Positions 46,034-54,312 are shown, counted from the first letter of the stretch. The stretch is DNA of 64,000 nucleotides from DASPPK01 sp964399235 (GCA_964399235.1 CAYNQC010000001.1:1-64000), one strand, 5' to 3'. Numbers and translations are program-made. Notes: a model not told the origin generated them from the letters alone.

Positions 46034-46380
46034 TCATCTTCCGACATCTGAAGTACGCCGTGTACCACATGAAGACGGAGCGCACACCGAACCCGTACAC
46101 GGGTCGCTGGACGCATCGGCGGGTTCGGAACGGGAAGCCGGAGTGGAGGGATCGAAAGTATCTCCACGCATTTCTTGAGGACGGGACCGACAGCGTGGGC
46201 CAGCGGTGGAAGTCTCTTTGCGGGAGGTTCCGCCACGAAGCGGGAAGAATGCAGACCCCGGAAGATATCGCCTGGGGGATCAAGGCTTTCCTCCGCGACC
46301 CGTATAGGTGTTCCATTTGTTTGGAGTGGATTCTGAAGAACAAGGACAGCGTGATGACTGCCGAAAGGTTGAACGGGTGA
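46030..46380 (+). CDS. Hypothetical basic protein, 116 aa
   Basis: ATG 46030 in an ATGA overlap; last gene of the P8 unit. Basic, CSIC near residue 95. The middle is Arg/His-rich. Function unknown. Confidence 0.6.
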   Translation: MIIFRHLKYAVYHMKTERTPNPYTGRWTHRRVRNGKPEWRDRKYLHAFLEDGTDSVGQRWKSLCGRFRHEAGRMQTPEDIAWGIKAFLRDPYRCSICLEWILKNKDSVMTAERLNG

Positions 46381-46442
46381 GTTCCAGGGGGCGCGGGGGT
46401 GGGTTTGGCGTCCTCCTTTCCTGCCCCCCGCCCCGTCCTTTT

Positions 46443-46457
46443 CGCAAACGCTTTGCG
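46443..46457. repeat. 15-bp palindrome copy 6, CGCAAACGCTTTGCG, terminator-like
   Basis: Extended arms TTCGCAAA/TTTGCGAA (46441-46459) are followed by GTTTTT, so this copy can fold as a Rho-independent terminator between the P8 unit and promoter P9. Confidence 0.8.
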
Positions 46458-46474
46458 AAGTTTTTAGATGCCCC

Positions 46475-46502
46475 TTGACAAAAGGAGGGAACGCTATATA
46501 AT
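46475..46502 (+). promoter_or_regulatory. Promoter P9 (TTGACA-16-TATAAT)
   Basis: TTGACA 46475-46480, TATAAT 46497-46502, the best sigma-70-like -10 box of the set. The spacer differs from its relatives. Confidence 0.9.
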
Positions 46503-46525
46503 ATGGGCGGCTAAAGGAGGATGGG

Positions 46526-46915
46526 ATGGACGAACGAATGGCGGCTGCTTTCGAGGGTAGAGATCGGATGGTCGCTCTCGTCGACGCCCTGGTCAAGACC
46601 CAGGAGGCCCTTGCGAAGACGGCGGAGATTCTCCGGGCCGTGTTGGAGGAGATGAAAGAGATCGGGGGAGCCCAGCGTTTTGCCGAGAAGATGATGGGGC
46701 CTCCGAAGTTCCTTATTCCTGGACGCGCCTACGACGAGATCCTTTGTGAATCGAAGGGGGGATCGGCGAGATTCATCCTGACCATTAAGGCTGTGCGAAA
46801 CGCGACGGGATGGGGGTTGAAGGCGACGAAGGATTTCGTGGATCAGTTCCGACCGGAAGGGGGTTTTAACCTTGATTCGGATCGGCTGATGGACCGATTC
46901 GAGAGAGGGTCATGA
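46526..46915 (+). CDS. Protein with ribosomal L7/L12 C-terminal-like domain, 129 aa
   Basis: ATG 46526 after AAAGGAGGATGGG. Residues 85-110, ILTIKAVRNATGWGLKATK then DFVDQF, resemble the L7/L12 C-terminal fold that binds translation factors (family core I-K-x-V-R-x-x-T-G-x-G-L-K-x-A-K-x-x-V-D). The N-terminal half is a helical coil. This protein could compete with or imitate L7/L12 on the host ribosome; that role is inference. Confidence 0.65.
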   Translation: MDERMAAAFEGRDRMVALVDALVKTQEALAKTAEILRAVLEEMKEIGGAQRFAEKMMGPPKFLIPGRAYDEILCESKGGSARFILTIKAVRNATGWGLKATKDFVDQFRPEGGFNLDSDRLMDRFERGS

Positions 46916-46977
46916 ACGGGACGGGTCAAGGCGGCGGACAGAAGAGGAAGGGTAATGAGGTCGCGGTGGTGAACTGA
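46912..46977 (+). CDS. Putative micro-protein, 21 aa
   Basis: ATG 46912 and TGA 46975-46977 overlap both neighbours in ATGA/TGATG fashion, the main support. Gly/Lys-rich (NGTGQGGGQKRKGNE). Confidence 0.35.
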   Translation: MNGTGQGGGQKRKGNEVAVVN

Positions 46978-47240
46978 TGAGGTACTTCAAGGTAAAGAGG
47001 AATCCGAAACGGTCTCCTGGGGAGACAGGCCGTCGCCCGAGGCTGGTTCATGCGACCCGGGGGATATTTCGATTCTCCAACGAGGAGCCTTTCGAGTCCA
47101 TTTGCGGGAAGATGTTCAGACCGGTGGACGTCGCCTGGACGACATGGGGAGGGTGGAAGAAAGGCCAGCAATGCCCGGAGTGCTCCAATCTTCGGGAGCC
47201 CGTCCTTGTGTCTGACGTCCTGATGGAAGATCAGCCATGA
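46977..47240 (+). CDS. Hypothetical protein, 87 aa
   Basis: ATG 46977 in a TGATG overlap. Basic; KKGQQCPECSNLREP near the C-terminus suggests a metal site with an upstream Cys. Overlaps the next gene. Confidence 0.6.
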   Translation: MRYFKVKRNPKRSPGETGRRPRLVHATRGIFRFSNEEPFESICGKMFRPVDVAWTTWGGWKKGQQCPECSNLREPVLVSDVLMEDQP

Positions 47241-47527
47241 GGGTTTTCTTCTTCGTCAAGAAGGCCAGGGGGGAGTTCAGGGAGAAGCGTCGGGCGGCGT
47301 ATCGTGCTGGCAGGATACTCAAGGATGTCTTGCACACCTACACGTCCTTCGCTTCGGCGGGGGTTGTCCTTGCGGCGTGTGGTCAGAAGATCCCAGTCAA
47401 CGGGATCAAGGAGGTCGCGGACATTTCTTCCAAGTGGTTTCCCAAACCATGGAAGTGGTGTGGGGGCTGTCTGCTGGATTACAACGCGGAGAAGACGGGG
47501 GAGATTTTTTTAGGGGATACGAAATGA
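47237..47527 (+). CDS. Hypothetical protein, 96 aa
   Basis: ATG 47237 in an ATGA overlap. Basic, C-terminal WCGGC. Overlaps the next gene. Confidence 0.6.
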   Translation: MRVFFFVKKARGEFREKRRAAYRAGRILKDVLHTYTSFASAGVVLAACGQKIPVNGIKEVADISSKWFPKPWKWCGGCLLDYNAEKTGEIFLGDTK

Positions 47528-47991
47528 ACACCCCGATGGAACAATGGGGCAAGGATCACTGGTCGCTCTTGGCCTATGTCGAGTGCCGGTGCGTGGATCA
47601 CGGAGGGAAGCCCGACTTCGACCACATGAGGGCCAACCCCGCCACCCACCCTCATCACATCGGGCCTAATGTGGCGAGGGGGATGCGTGGGGGCCTCCTC
47701 AAGTGGGAGTCGTCCTACGGGACGAGGCTGAAGGGATTCTGGAAGCCGGACAAGACGGAGGATCCAACCAAGCAGCTGCCGGACCACGACGACTGGGACT
47801 GCTGGGAGGACATGGAGGCGGAGGGCCTTATCAAGGACGCCGGGACGGGGATGAATCCCATTGCCAAGATGACCGAGAAAGGATTGGAGATCGCGGCCTT
47901 GCTTCGCGCCCACAAGGCGGCGGGGGGGAACTTCGCCGGGTTCGCCGACAAGTTCAGCGAGAGCCTGAAGAAGGTCACGGCCCAGGTGTGA
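47524..47991 (+). CDS. Hypothetical protein, 155 aa
   Basis: ATG 47524 in an ATGA overlap. CRCVDHGGKPDFDHMRANPA then HHIGP: His/Asp-rich and possibly metal-binding. C-terminus helical. Not recognised. Confidence 0.6.
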   Translation: MNTPMEQWGKDHWSLLAYVECRCVDHGGKPDFDHMRANPATHPHHIGPNVARGMRGGLLKWESSYGTRLKGFWKPDKTEDPTKQLPDHDDWDCWEDMEAEGLIKDAGTGMNPIAKMTEKGLEIAALLRAHKAAGGNFAGFADKFSESLKKVTAQV

Positions 47992-47992
47992 C

Positions 47993-48235
47993 ATGGCCCA
48001 GCAATGCCTATGGTGCGGATCCTTCTCCGGGCAGGCCATCTGGAAGATCGTGGGTGGTGTGCTGGGTGGAAAGGACGGCAAGGCCAGGAGGATCGTACGC
48101 CTGAAGGTGTACGTGGCGACCTTCGATGACGGCAGCGGGGTGGACCGCAGGGAGATCTGCTTCTGCTCGAAGGCCGAGGCGGATCAATGGAAGGAGTCCC
48201 TGGGCAAGCGATTCATTCGATGGGAGAAACCGTGA
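47993..48235 (+). CDS. Hypothetical protein, 80 aa
   Basis: ATG 47993 just after the previous stop. CLWC near the start and ICFCSKAEADQW near the end suggest a zinc site. Overlaps the next GTG. Confidence 0.6.
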   Translation: MAQQCLWCGSFSGQAIWKIVGGVLGGKDGKARRIVRLKVYVATFDDGSGVDRREICFCSKAEADQWKESLGKRFIRWEKP

Positions 48236-48501
48236 GCAACGATCCTCTGGTTCTGCCGGAGGATGTTCGGAAAGTCCTGAAGCAGTACTTCGACAACTAT
48301 GCGCGGGGATTCTTTCCTACCCCACGCGACATCTGCTGTGAAGATATCATTGAGGCGTGCGTCAAGAATGGACTTCACGTAGAGGGCGCGGGGGGATGGC
48401 ACTGGATCACATTTCCTCAGAAGAAAGACAAAAACGGGAAATCCCGATTCCTGCTGGCGACCCCAGAGCACCAGGACGGTGTTGAGGAGCCCGTAGCTTG
48501 A
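48232..48501 (+). CDS. Hypothetical protein, 89 aa
   Basis: GTG 48232 in a four-base overlap. PEDVRKVLKQYFDNYARG and DICCEDIIEACVKNG: helical mini-domain. Function unknown. Confidence 0.55.
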   Translation: MSNDPLVLPEDVRKVLKQYFDNYARGFFPTPRDICCEDIIEACVKNGLHVEGAGGWHWITFPQKKDKNGKSRFLLATPEHQDGVEEPVA

Positions 48502-48509
48502 GGTAGGCC

Positions 48510-48689
48510 ATGATTCATTTCAAGAAGTCGATGTTCGGGTTCGGGGCCAACTCCTGCATCAACCCAACGAAGGGCGACGAGAACCCGAAGCCCCCGAAGG
48601 AATGCGAGTCGGAATGCTCGGGGTGCGCGATTCCCAAGATCATCCTGGGACTGCTCAAATTGGGGGGCAAGAAGGGCGGGCAGAACTGA
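48510..48689 (+). CDS. Hypothetical protein, 59 aa
   Basis: ATG 48510 after TTGAGGTAGGCC. Cys cluster ECESECSGCAIPKII followed by a hydrophobic helix. Ends one base before the next ATG. Unknown. Confidence 0.55.
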   Translation: MIHFKKSMFGFGANSCINPTKGDENPKPPKECESECSGCAIPKIILGLLKLGGKKGGQN

Positions 48690-48690
48690 A

Positions 48691-49032
48691 ATGAAGATCG
48701 GATTCTTGAGGAACGGACGCGGATTAGCGCACAGTTCGAGGGTCGAGCACATCTGGATCTTGAGGGATCACCCCAACGTCTGGACGTACACCTCGCCCTG
48801 CGGGATCGTGGTGTCGAGGGTGGACATCAGCAACTTTCGCAACTTCCGGACCCTTATATGGGATACGCAGGACAGGGGAAGAGGGTTCCAGCAATGCAAG
48901 CGGTGCGTGGCATGGAGGAAGAAGCACGGGGACGCCCAGGTCATGGCTGAAAAACTGGGCGGAATCGACCTCTCGATATTCAAGGTGCCCAATGCCCCGC
49001 GACAAGGACAATCCGATCCGCGAGTACTTTGA
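48691..49032 (+). CDS. Hypothetical protein, 113 aa
   Basis: ATG 48691 one base after the previous stop. Beta-rich start, CKRC near residue 70. Overlaps the next gene by 41 bases. Confidence 0.55.
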   Translation: MKIGFLRNGRGLAHSSRVEHIWILRDHPNVWTYTSPCGIVVSRVDISNFRNFRTLIWDTQDRGRGFQQCKRCVAWRKKHGDAQVMAEKLGGIDLSIFKVPNAPRQGQSDPRVL

Positions 49033-49474
49033 GGAGGACCTCCCCGAGGAGAGGTTCCATAGGCTGAACGAGCGTCTCCAGGAGGCGATCGACGGGGACA
49101 TCGGATCCCTCGGGACGCGGGCGATGGAGGCGTGGAAGCTGGATTGGGAGAAGATGTTCGGGATGGCCTATCCATCTCATCCTGCGGTGCGAGAGTCCTT
49201 TTGGGCCGGGATCATGTCTGCCTACCGAGTCATGAGGAACGGGGAGGGGGGATTCCCATTCGTCCGGTGGAGCGGCTGCTTGTGGCATCTCCTGGTGGAT
49301 TTCCGCAAGGATACTCATAGGGCGGTTTCGGCGTGTGGGGAGGAGTTCCCCGTGGGGGAGCGGGTGGAGGGGAAGGTGGACACCTACCCCCACCAGTGCT
49401 TTACCTGCATGGAGTGCTGGGGGCACGTCGAGGCGATGCGGGTAGCCCTTATACTGGGGGGAGAGGCCGAATAA
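48992..49474 (+). CDS. Hypothetical protein, 160 aa
   Basis: ATG 48992 after AAGGTGCCCA. N-terminal half is acidic and helical, C-terminus HQCFTCMECWGHVEAMRV. Last gene of the P9 unit. Function unknown. Confidence 0.6.
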   Translation: MPRDKDNPIREYFEEDLPEERFHRLNERLQEAIDGDIGSLGTRAMEAWKLDWEKMFGMAYPSHPAVRESFWAGIMSAYRVMRNGEGGFPFVRWSGCLWHLLVDFRKDTHRAVSACGEEFPVGERVEGKVDTYPHQCFTCMECWGHVEAMRVALILGGEAE

Positions 49475-49490
49475 TTTTTTATTTACCCCC

Positions 49491-49518
49491 TTGACAAAGG
49501 AGGCGAATCATATATACT
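49491..49518 (+). promoter_or_regulatory. Promoter P10 (TTGACA-16-TATACT)
   Basis: TTGACA 49491-49496, TATACT 49513-49518, with an ATAATTTTTTATTTACCCC tract before it. Confidence 0.9.
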
Positions 49519-49553
49519 GTAGGTGTAAGATGAACTGGTTAAGGAGGACGAGG

Positions 49554-50033
49554 ATGGACTGCCTGAGATGCGGACACCGGCTGGGGGGTGAGGAAGTCGC
49601 CAGGGGCCGGAAGTGGCACCAGGATTGCCCGAAGGTCTGCGAGGACAAGTGGTGCTCGCACGCGGACCACGGGGAAGCCTGGGCTCCCGCCAACCGTTTC
49701 CCCAAGGCCCCGGCCATCCAGCCCTCGGTGGTCCCCCAGGAAGCCCCCGAGAAGTGGCTCTTCGACGCCGAGCATAACGGCAAGAAGGTGAAGGTCGCCA
49801 TCCCCCCGAAGGAGCAGGCGGTCAACTTCATCGAGCCCTGCGAGAAGATTCAGTCCGAGTGGGGCGACCTCCTGGTCTTCGGGACCAAGTACGGGCGGGT
49901 GCTTTTCTTCCCCAAGTCCAAGCACCAGGTGGTGGTCATCGACGGGGCCGAGGGAAAGTTCCGGCTCCACGGGTCCTTCAAGCGGGTGATCCTTACCCTG
50001 ATCATGGCGGCTCTTCCAGGGAAGGGGGAATGA
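49554..50033 (+). CDS. Zinc-ribbon protein, 159 aa
   Basis: ATG 49554 with AAGGAGGACG just upstream, preferred to ATG 49530. N-terminal CLRCGHRLGG, HQDCPKVCEDKWC form one or two zinc sites; the C-terminal half is a beta-rich domain (GKKVKVAIPPKEQAVNF, GRVLFFPKSKHQVVVI). Function unknown. Confidence 0.65.
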   Translation: MDCLRCGHRLGGEEVARGRKWHQDCPKVCEDKWCSHADHGEAWAPANRFPKAPAIQPSVVPQEAPEKWLFDAEHNGKKVKVAIPPKEQAVNFIEPCEKIQSEWGDLLVFGTKYGRVLFFPKSKHQVVVIDGAEGKFRLHGSFKRVILTLIMAALPGKGE

Positions 50034-50036
50034 CCG

Positions 50037-50351
50037 ATGGGATCGTGCGACTTCTGCCAAGCCAAAAGTGCGGACTGCGCCAACGGGAACCTGGCCGGGA
50101 GCACCTCCTGCGAGGATGCCAAGAAGCGATATCACGAGTTCCACGGTGCCGATCATCGGAAGCAAGAGATGGCCCGCCTCATCCAAGGCGGGATGACCGG
50201 TCTGACCCACAAGCGGTACAACGTCGAGGACGCCCTCAAGGATATGACCCTGGACGCCCTTCACGAATTCTGGCGATTCATCCGGGACGTAGAGGTCGAG
50301 AGTGACCTCCGGGCCAAGAAGGCGGCAAGACAGCCGTGGAGGAGACCATGA
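50037..50351 (+). CDS. Hypothetical protein with Cys-rich start, 104 aa
   Basis: ATG 50037 three bases after the previous stop. CDFCQAKSADC and TSCEDAKKRYHEFHG at the N-terminus could bind zinc; the rest is helical and basic. Overlaps the next ATG. Confidence 0.6.
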   Translation: MGSCDFCQAKSADCANGNLAGSTSCEDAKKRYHEFHGADHRKQEMARLIQGGMTGLTHKRYNVEDALKDMTLDALHEFWRFIRDVEVESDLRAKKAARQPWRRP

Positions 50352-51061
50352 TCGAGTGGGCGAGGATGATCGAGGTGGTCCCCGAGGGCCAGGTCGGGGA
50401 GGCGAAGGTCACGCACTTCGAGGTGTCGAAGAAGGCCAGCGACTTCACTTCGCTCCGGGCGGCGGTCAACGCGTGCTCGGGTGAGTACGTTCCCCCAGGG
50501 AAGTACGCCCGGCTCGTCGTCGGAAAGCATCTCATGATGTCGGACACGCTCATGGAGCAGTCCACGAACTCCCACGCCGTCTACCGGGCCAACGGGGACG
50601 TGCTGATCGCCGGGATGGGCCTGGGGGTCATGTTGATCCCCGTGTGTCGGAAGCCCGAGGTCAGGAGCGTTCTGGTGATCGAGAAGTCCGCCGACGTGAT
50701 CGCCTTGGTGGAGCCCCACGTGCGGGCGCACCTGGGCGCGGACGCGGCGAAGCTCACCGTGATCAACATGGACATCTTCGACTTCTACCCCCCGAAGGGG
50801 CAGAAGTGGGATGTTCTGTGGTTTGACATCTGGCCGACGGTCTGCGAAGACAACTTGGATGGCCTCGCCACGCTCAAGCGGAGGTTCTGCAAGCGGCTGA
50901 ACAAGGAGAACCCGCAGTGCTGGATGGGGGCCTGGGAGGAGGACCGGCTCCGATACCTTCGGCAGAAGAGCAAGCGGGAGGAGAAGGAGTGGGCGTTCTG
51001 GCATCCGAGGCGGTTCGATGTGAAGGATCTTCCGAAGGAAGCGGACGGCGTTAGGCTGTGA
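50348..51061 (+). CDS. Class I SAM-dependent methyltransferase-like protein, 237 aa
   Basis: Residues 80-140 hold the Rossmann pattern of spermidine synthase-type methyltransferases: VLIAGMGLGVMLIPV (AdoMet or decarboxylated AdoMet loop), SVLVIEKSADVIALV (acidic residue after strand 2) and LTVINMDIFDFYP. A substrate cannot be inferred. C-terminus is basic. ATG 50348 overlaps the previous stop. Confidence 0.7.
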   Translation: MIEWARMIEVVPEGQVGEAKVTHFEVSKKASDFTSLRAAVNACSGEYVPPGKYARLVVGKHLMMSDTLMEQSTNSHAVYRANGDVLIAGMGLGVMLIPVCRKPEVRSVLVIEKSADVIALVEPHVRAHLGADAAKLTVINMDIFDFYPPKGQKWDVLWFDIWPTVCEDNLDGLATLKRRFCKRLNKENPQCWMGAWEEDRLRYLRQKSKREEKEWAFWHPRRFDVKDLPKEADGVRL

Positions 51062-51071
51062 GAGCGGTAGG

Positions 51072-51497
51072 ATGGACCAGAACGAAATCTTCGACGATCA
51101 GAAGGGTGCGGTGAAGACGCTTTCCGAGGAAACCATTCGGCTTCTGGTGTGGTTCGGTCGCAGATCGAAATGGGTCGAGCCGAGGGGGTATCTGAATCGT
51201 ACCCACCGGAGGATATCGCACGGGCGATGGATTCCAGAGGAGGCGGCGGAGGGGATTCCCTCTGAAAGCGTGTGCCTCATCAGCGATCCGAGGAAGGCGC
51301 ACCGCACGAAGACATGGTGCATGAAGGTTCTTCCCCTGCACACGGCCCTGCACGACGCGACGGTCGTCATGCGGATTCTTTCCCGCGAGGAGCTGGCGAA
51401 CTACGAGGACAGGAGGGAGATGCTGGAGGAGATTCGACGCCGGGGATTGTGGGACGAGATCGAGCCTGTCATCACGGCCTTGAGGCTCTCCCTCTGA
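51072..51497 (+). CDS. Hypothetical protein, 141 aa
   Basis: ATG 51072 after GAGCGGTAGG. Helical and basic, with RTHRRISHGRWIPEEAAEGI. Palindrome copy 7 follows. Unknown. Confidence 0.6.
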   Translation: MDQNEIFDDQKGAVKTLSEETIRLLVWFGRRSKWVEPRGYLNRTHRRISHGRWIPEEAAEGIPSESVCLISDPRKAHRTKTWCMKVLPLHTALHDATVVMRILSREELANYEDRREMLEEIRRRGLWDEIEPVITALRLSL

Positions 51498-51498
51498 A

Positions 51499-51513
51499 CG
51501 CAAACAGTTTGCG
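51499..51513. repeat. 15-bp palindrome copy 7, CGCAAACAGTTTGCG
   Basis: Starts two bases after the stop of the 51072 gene; the following GGAGG serves the 51522 gene as ribosome-binding site. Confidence 0.85.
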
Positions 51514-51521
51514 GAGGATCC

Positions 51522-51929
51522 GTGCGAAAGGACATGAAGGTCGACCGGCTGGGTTGGAAGACCTGCGAGAAGATCCTCGAAAGCGTCCAGAAGAAGATGC
51601 ACGGGTACGAGGGGCTCTCGGCGGAGATCCTTCCCTGGACGAAGATGGACTTCAAAGACCTTGAGGTCGGGATGACCCTCCGCTTCCATATCAGGGGAGC
51701 GTGGGGGGAGCTCACATCCCCCTGCACCGTTGCTGTGTCCTGGGGGAGCTACGAGGAGGTGTTCAACGACTGCGGTTTTCTGTACTACGACAGCGACGTG
51801 GCCGAGCGGCTTTCCAGGGGGGAGAAGGACATCATCCCGACGATGCGAACTCCCCGCGTGTTCGACATCATCACGGAAATTGTGTCTGCTCTCCGAGCTT
51901 GTCTCGCGGCAGGCCGCCTCATGAAATAG
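51522..51929 (+). CDS. Hypothetical protein, 135 aa
   Basis: GTG 51522 with GCGGAGGATCC directly upstream from the palindrome. Alpha/beta; MTLRFHIRGAWGELTSPCTV. Last gene of the P10 unit. Unknown. Confidence 0.6.
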   Translation: MRKDMKVDRLGWKTCEKILESVQKKMHGYEGLSAEILPWTKMDFKDLEVGMTLRFHIRGAWGELTSPCTVAVSWGSYEEVFNDCGFLYYDSDVAERLSRGEKDIIPTMRTPRVFDIITEIVSALRACLAAGRLMK

Positions 51930-52017
51930 CCACCTCGAAGCACGATTTCCATTCGTGACGAGAACGCCGGGGTTTGACCACCATTGTTCGCGCCTACCGA
52001 TTTTTCTATTTTCCCCC

Positions 52018-52045
52018 TTGACAAATCATGCGAACGATATATACT
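52018..52045 (+). promoter_or_regulatory. Promoter P11 (TTGACA-16-TATACT)
   Basis: TTGACA 52018-52023, TATACT 52040-52045. Heads the ligase and perhaps the terminase genes. Confidence 0.9.
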
Positions 52046-52072
52046 GTGTGTAGTGAATCGAGGAGGACGACG

Positions 52073-52480
52073 ATGAACGAACCCAAGAGAACCTGGACCC
52101 CGGAAGAGATCGTGGCGGCCCTGGAACGGTCGACGGTGTTTGTCGAACACGCGGTTTGCGCCCTCTACGAGCGGCAGACCCGCGACGAGCAGCAGATCGG
52201 CCAGACGGTGATCCACAACAAGGTGGGGTTCAGCGGCTGCGATGCCGAGATCCTCACCTCCTTCGCCAAGTTCTGCAAGAAGGCGGGGTTCTTGACCCCG
52301 AAGCAGGTCGCCCTGGCCCGCAAGAAGCTCCCGAAGTACCGGAAGCAGCTCGCGGCGATCGCGGCGGAGAAGGCGGCGGAGAAGGCCGCCCCCGCCCCGG
52401 AGCCCGCCCCCGGAGAGGCCGAGCCGGTTTACTACCTGGACGGCGAGGATGGGTGCGAGACCTCGGCGGATGAGGCATAA
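52073..52480 (+). CDS. Hypothetical phage protein, 135 aa
   Basis: ATG 52073 after CGAGGAGGACGACG. NKVGFSGCDAEILTSFAKF and LTPKQVALARKKLPKYRKQL match a small conserved phage protein I have seen near replication genes. The tail is Ala/Pro-rich and ends in acidic residues. No biochemical role known. Confidence 0.7.
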   Translation: MNEPKRTWTPEEIVAALERSTVFVEHAVCALYERQTRDEQQIGQTVIHNKVGFSGCDAEILTSFAKFCKKAGFLTPKQVALARKKLPKYRKQLAAIAAEKAAEKAAPAPEPAPGEAEPVYYLDGEDGCETSADEA

Positions 52481-52523
52481 CGGACGGGAAGACGGATCCG
52501 AGGCACGACAGGAGGATGACGAG

Positions 52524-53645
52524 ATGACGACGACAACGGCGGCTGCGGAAAGGGTGACCCTATACTGCACCGAGGGCGGGAGCAACAAGCAGTACACGGT
52601 GTGGCTGGAGCGGTCCGGGGCCGGATGGCTTGTGAACTTCCAGTTCGGCCCGGTGGGCGGGTGGGTGCAGGGTGGAACCAAGACGCTGAAGCCGGTGGCC
52701 CGGCCCGAGGCGGAGAAGATCCGGGACGGCCTGCTGAAGCAGAAGAGGGTGAAGGGGTACGCCGAGGGGGCGGACGCCCCGGTGTTCTCTTCGGTCGCCA
52801 GACCGGCGGCAGCGCCGGTCGCCAAGGCTGCCGCGAAGGTGGAAGAGGACCCCGGCATGCGCCCCATGCTCCTGACCTGGGCCGAGGAGGGAGACCTGGA
52901 GGGGCTCATCGGGGACGACGGGTGGGGTGCCCAGGAGAAGATCAACGGCAAGCGGATCCAGATCAAGGTGACGCCCGCCGGGGTGGTCGGGACGAACAAG
53001 CGGGGGTTGCAGTGCCCGATCCCGGCAGCCATGGAGAAGGAGATGTCCGGGCTGCTCGGGGAGTTCGACGGGGAGATGGTCGGGGACGTGTACAACGTCT
53101 TCGACACGATGATGAACTCGGCCAACCTCAAGAGCGAAAGGTGCGACCGTCGGCACGGCCTGCTTTCGGCGCGGCTGAGGCCGACGGCCCACGTTCGGCT
53201 CGTCCCGCTGGTGGTGGGCGCGGTGGAGAAGAGGGCGCTGGTCGAGAAGCTCAGGGCCGGTCGGAAGGAAGGGGTCGTCTTCAAGAAACTGGACGCCCCT
53301 TACGAGGCCGGGAGACGCCCGAACCTGGGGAAGGCGATCGCGGTGAAGGTCAAGTTCTACGCGGAGATCGCGGTCGAGGTCCTGAAGTGGAACAAGGACA
53401 CGTCCTCGGTGGAGGTCGCGGCCCTGGATTCCGGTCGGCTCGTTTCCGTGGGGAACGTCACGGTCCACGCCAGGTACGTCGGCCAGATCCAGGTCGGGAC
53501 GGTGATCCGGGTGAAGTACCTGTACGCGACGGAGGCCGCGAGGCTGTACCAGGCGAACCTGGATCCGACGGACGACGGATCGGTGGTCGCCGACCAGGTG
53601 GCGGCGGATCCGATCGAGAGGCTGAAGTTCGAGAACAAGGATTGA
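52524..53645 (+). CDS. ATP-dependent DNA ligase with N-terminal WGR-like domain, 373 aa
   Basis: Seals nicks through a covalent lysine-AMP. Nucleotidyltransferase motifs: I K139-I-N-G142 (the usual KxDG reads KING), III GEFDGEMVGDVYNVFD, IV EGVVFKKLDAPY, V AVKVKFY; an OB-like C-terminus follows. Residues 10-70 (KQYTVWLERSGAGWLVNFQF then GPVGG) resemble a WGR domain, a nucleic-acid-binding module common in PARP relatives and some ligases. ATG 52524 follows CAGGAGGATGACGAG. The Asp to Asn change in motif I is unusual but the Lys and Gly are kept. Confidence 0.85.
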   Translation: MTTTTAAAERVTLYCTEGGSNKQYTVWLERSGAGWLVNFQFGPVGGWVQGGTKTLKPVARPEAEKIRDGLLKQKRVKGYAEGADAPVFSSVARPAAAPVAKAAAKVEEDPGMRPMLLTWAEEGDLEGLIGDDGWGAQEKINGKRIQIKVTPAGVVGTNKRGLQCPIPAAMEKEMSGLLGEFDGEMVGDVYNVFDTMMNSANLKSERCDRRHGLLSARLRPTAHVRLVPLVVGAVEKRALVEKLRAGRKEGVVFKKLDAPYEAGRRPNLGKAIAVKVKFYAEIAVEVLKWNKDTSSVEVAALDSGRLVSVGNVTVHARYVGQIQVGTVIRVKYLYATEAARLYQANLDPTDDGSVVADQVAADPIERLKFENKD

Positions 53646-53679
53646 CGGGTGCGACACGGGACAGCAGGAACAACCGACG

Positions 53680-54312
53680 ATGAGCAAGACCGTCTACATT
53701 TCCCTGACCGAGGACGAGCTCCTCCTGCTCGATGGGAGAAGCCGCCCCGAGGTGCAAAAAGAGGTCAACACGATCAAGACCTACCGCGCCAGGGTGGCGG
53801 GGGGGATGCCGGAATACTTGGCGAAGATCGTGACAAAGGCGGAGAGCGAAGGAATTCTTGAGTGGCATCAAGGTCGCCGGGATACTTGTTCTCGGTGCAA
53901 GGCCCCGGGGACGATTCATCCCGTCTACAAGATCGGAAAGAAGAAGGGGCAAATCAACAAGAACAAGAAGGTCATCGAACTTGTGAGGATGCGCCTGGTG
54001 GATCAATACTTCTGCCATGCGTGCTGGCCCACGGTAAAGGGAGAGATCGCGGCCCTCGACAATCTTTTGTACGAGGTTCACATTTCGGATATTCCAAACA
54101 AGGTCATTCGAGATCACAAGACGAAGTGCGTGGAGTGCGGATTCATCTACTGGGAGACGGATCTTCCGGAAAATATAAAGGTGTGCCCTGGGTGCGGGAA
54201 AATTCAAAGCTGGCAAAACACCCGAAAGCTGGATGAATGGAGAATCGTGGAGATTGCCGCGCTGAAGGCTGCGCGGATACTGATGAGGAACAGCGATGGA
54301 TCCCCGGCATGA
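53680..54312 (+). CDS. Multi-zinc-motif protein, 210 aa
   Basis: ATG 53680. Cys/His pairs at CSRCKAPGTIH, YFCHACW, KCVECG and VCPGCG make a treble or double zinc fold. It may bind DNA or recruit partners to the ligase next to it. Overlaps the next gene. Function unknown. Confidence 0.65.
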   Translation: MSKTVYISLTEDELLLLDGRSRPEVQKEVNTIKTYRARVAGGMPEYLAKIVTKAESEGILEWHQGRRDTCSRCKAPGTIHPVYKIGKKKGQINKNKKVIELVRMRLVDQYFCHACWPTVKGEIAALDNLLYEVHISDIPNKVIRDHKTKCVECGFIYWETDLPENIKVCPGCGKIQSWQNTRKLDEWRIVEIAALKAARILMRNSDGSPA

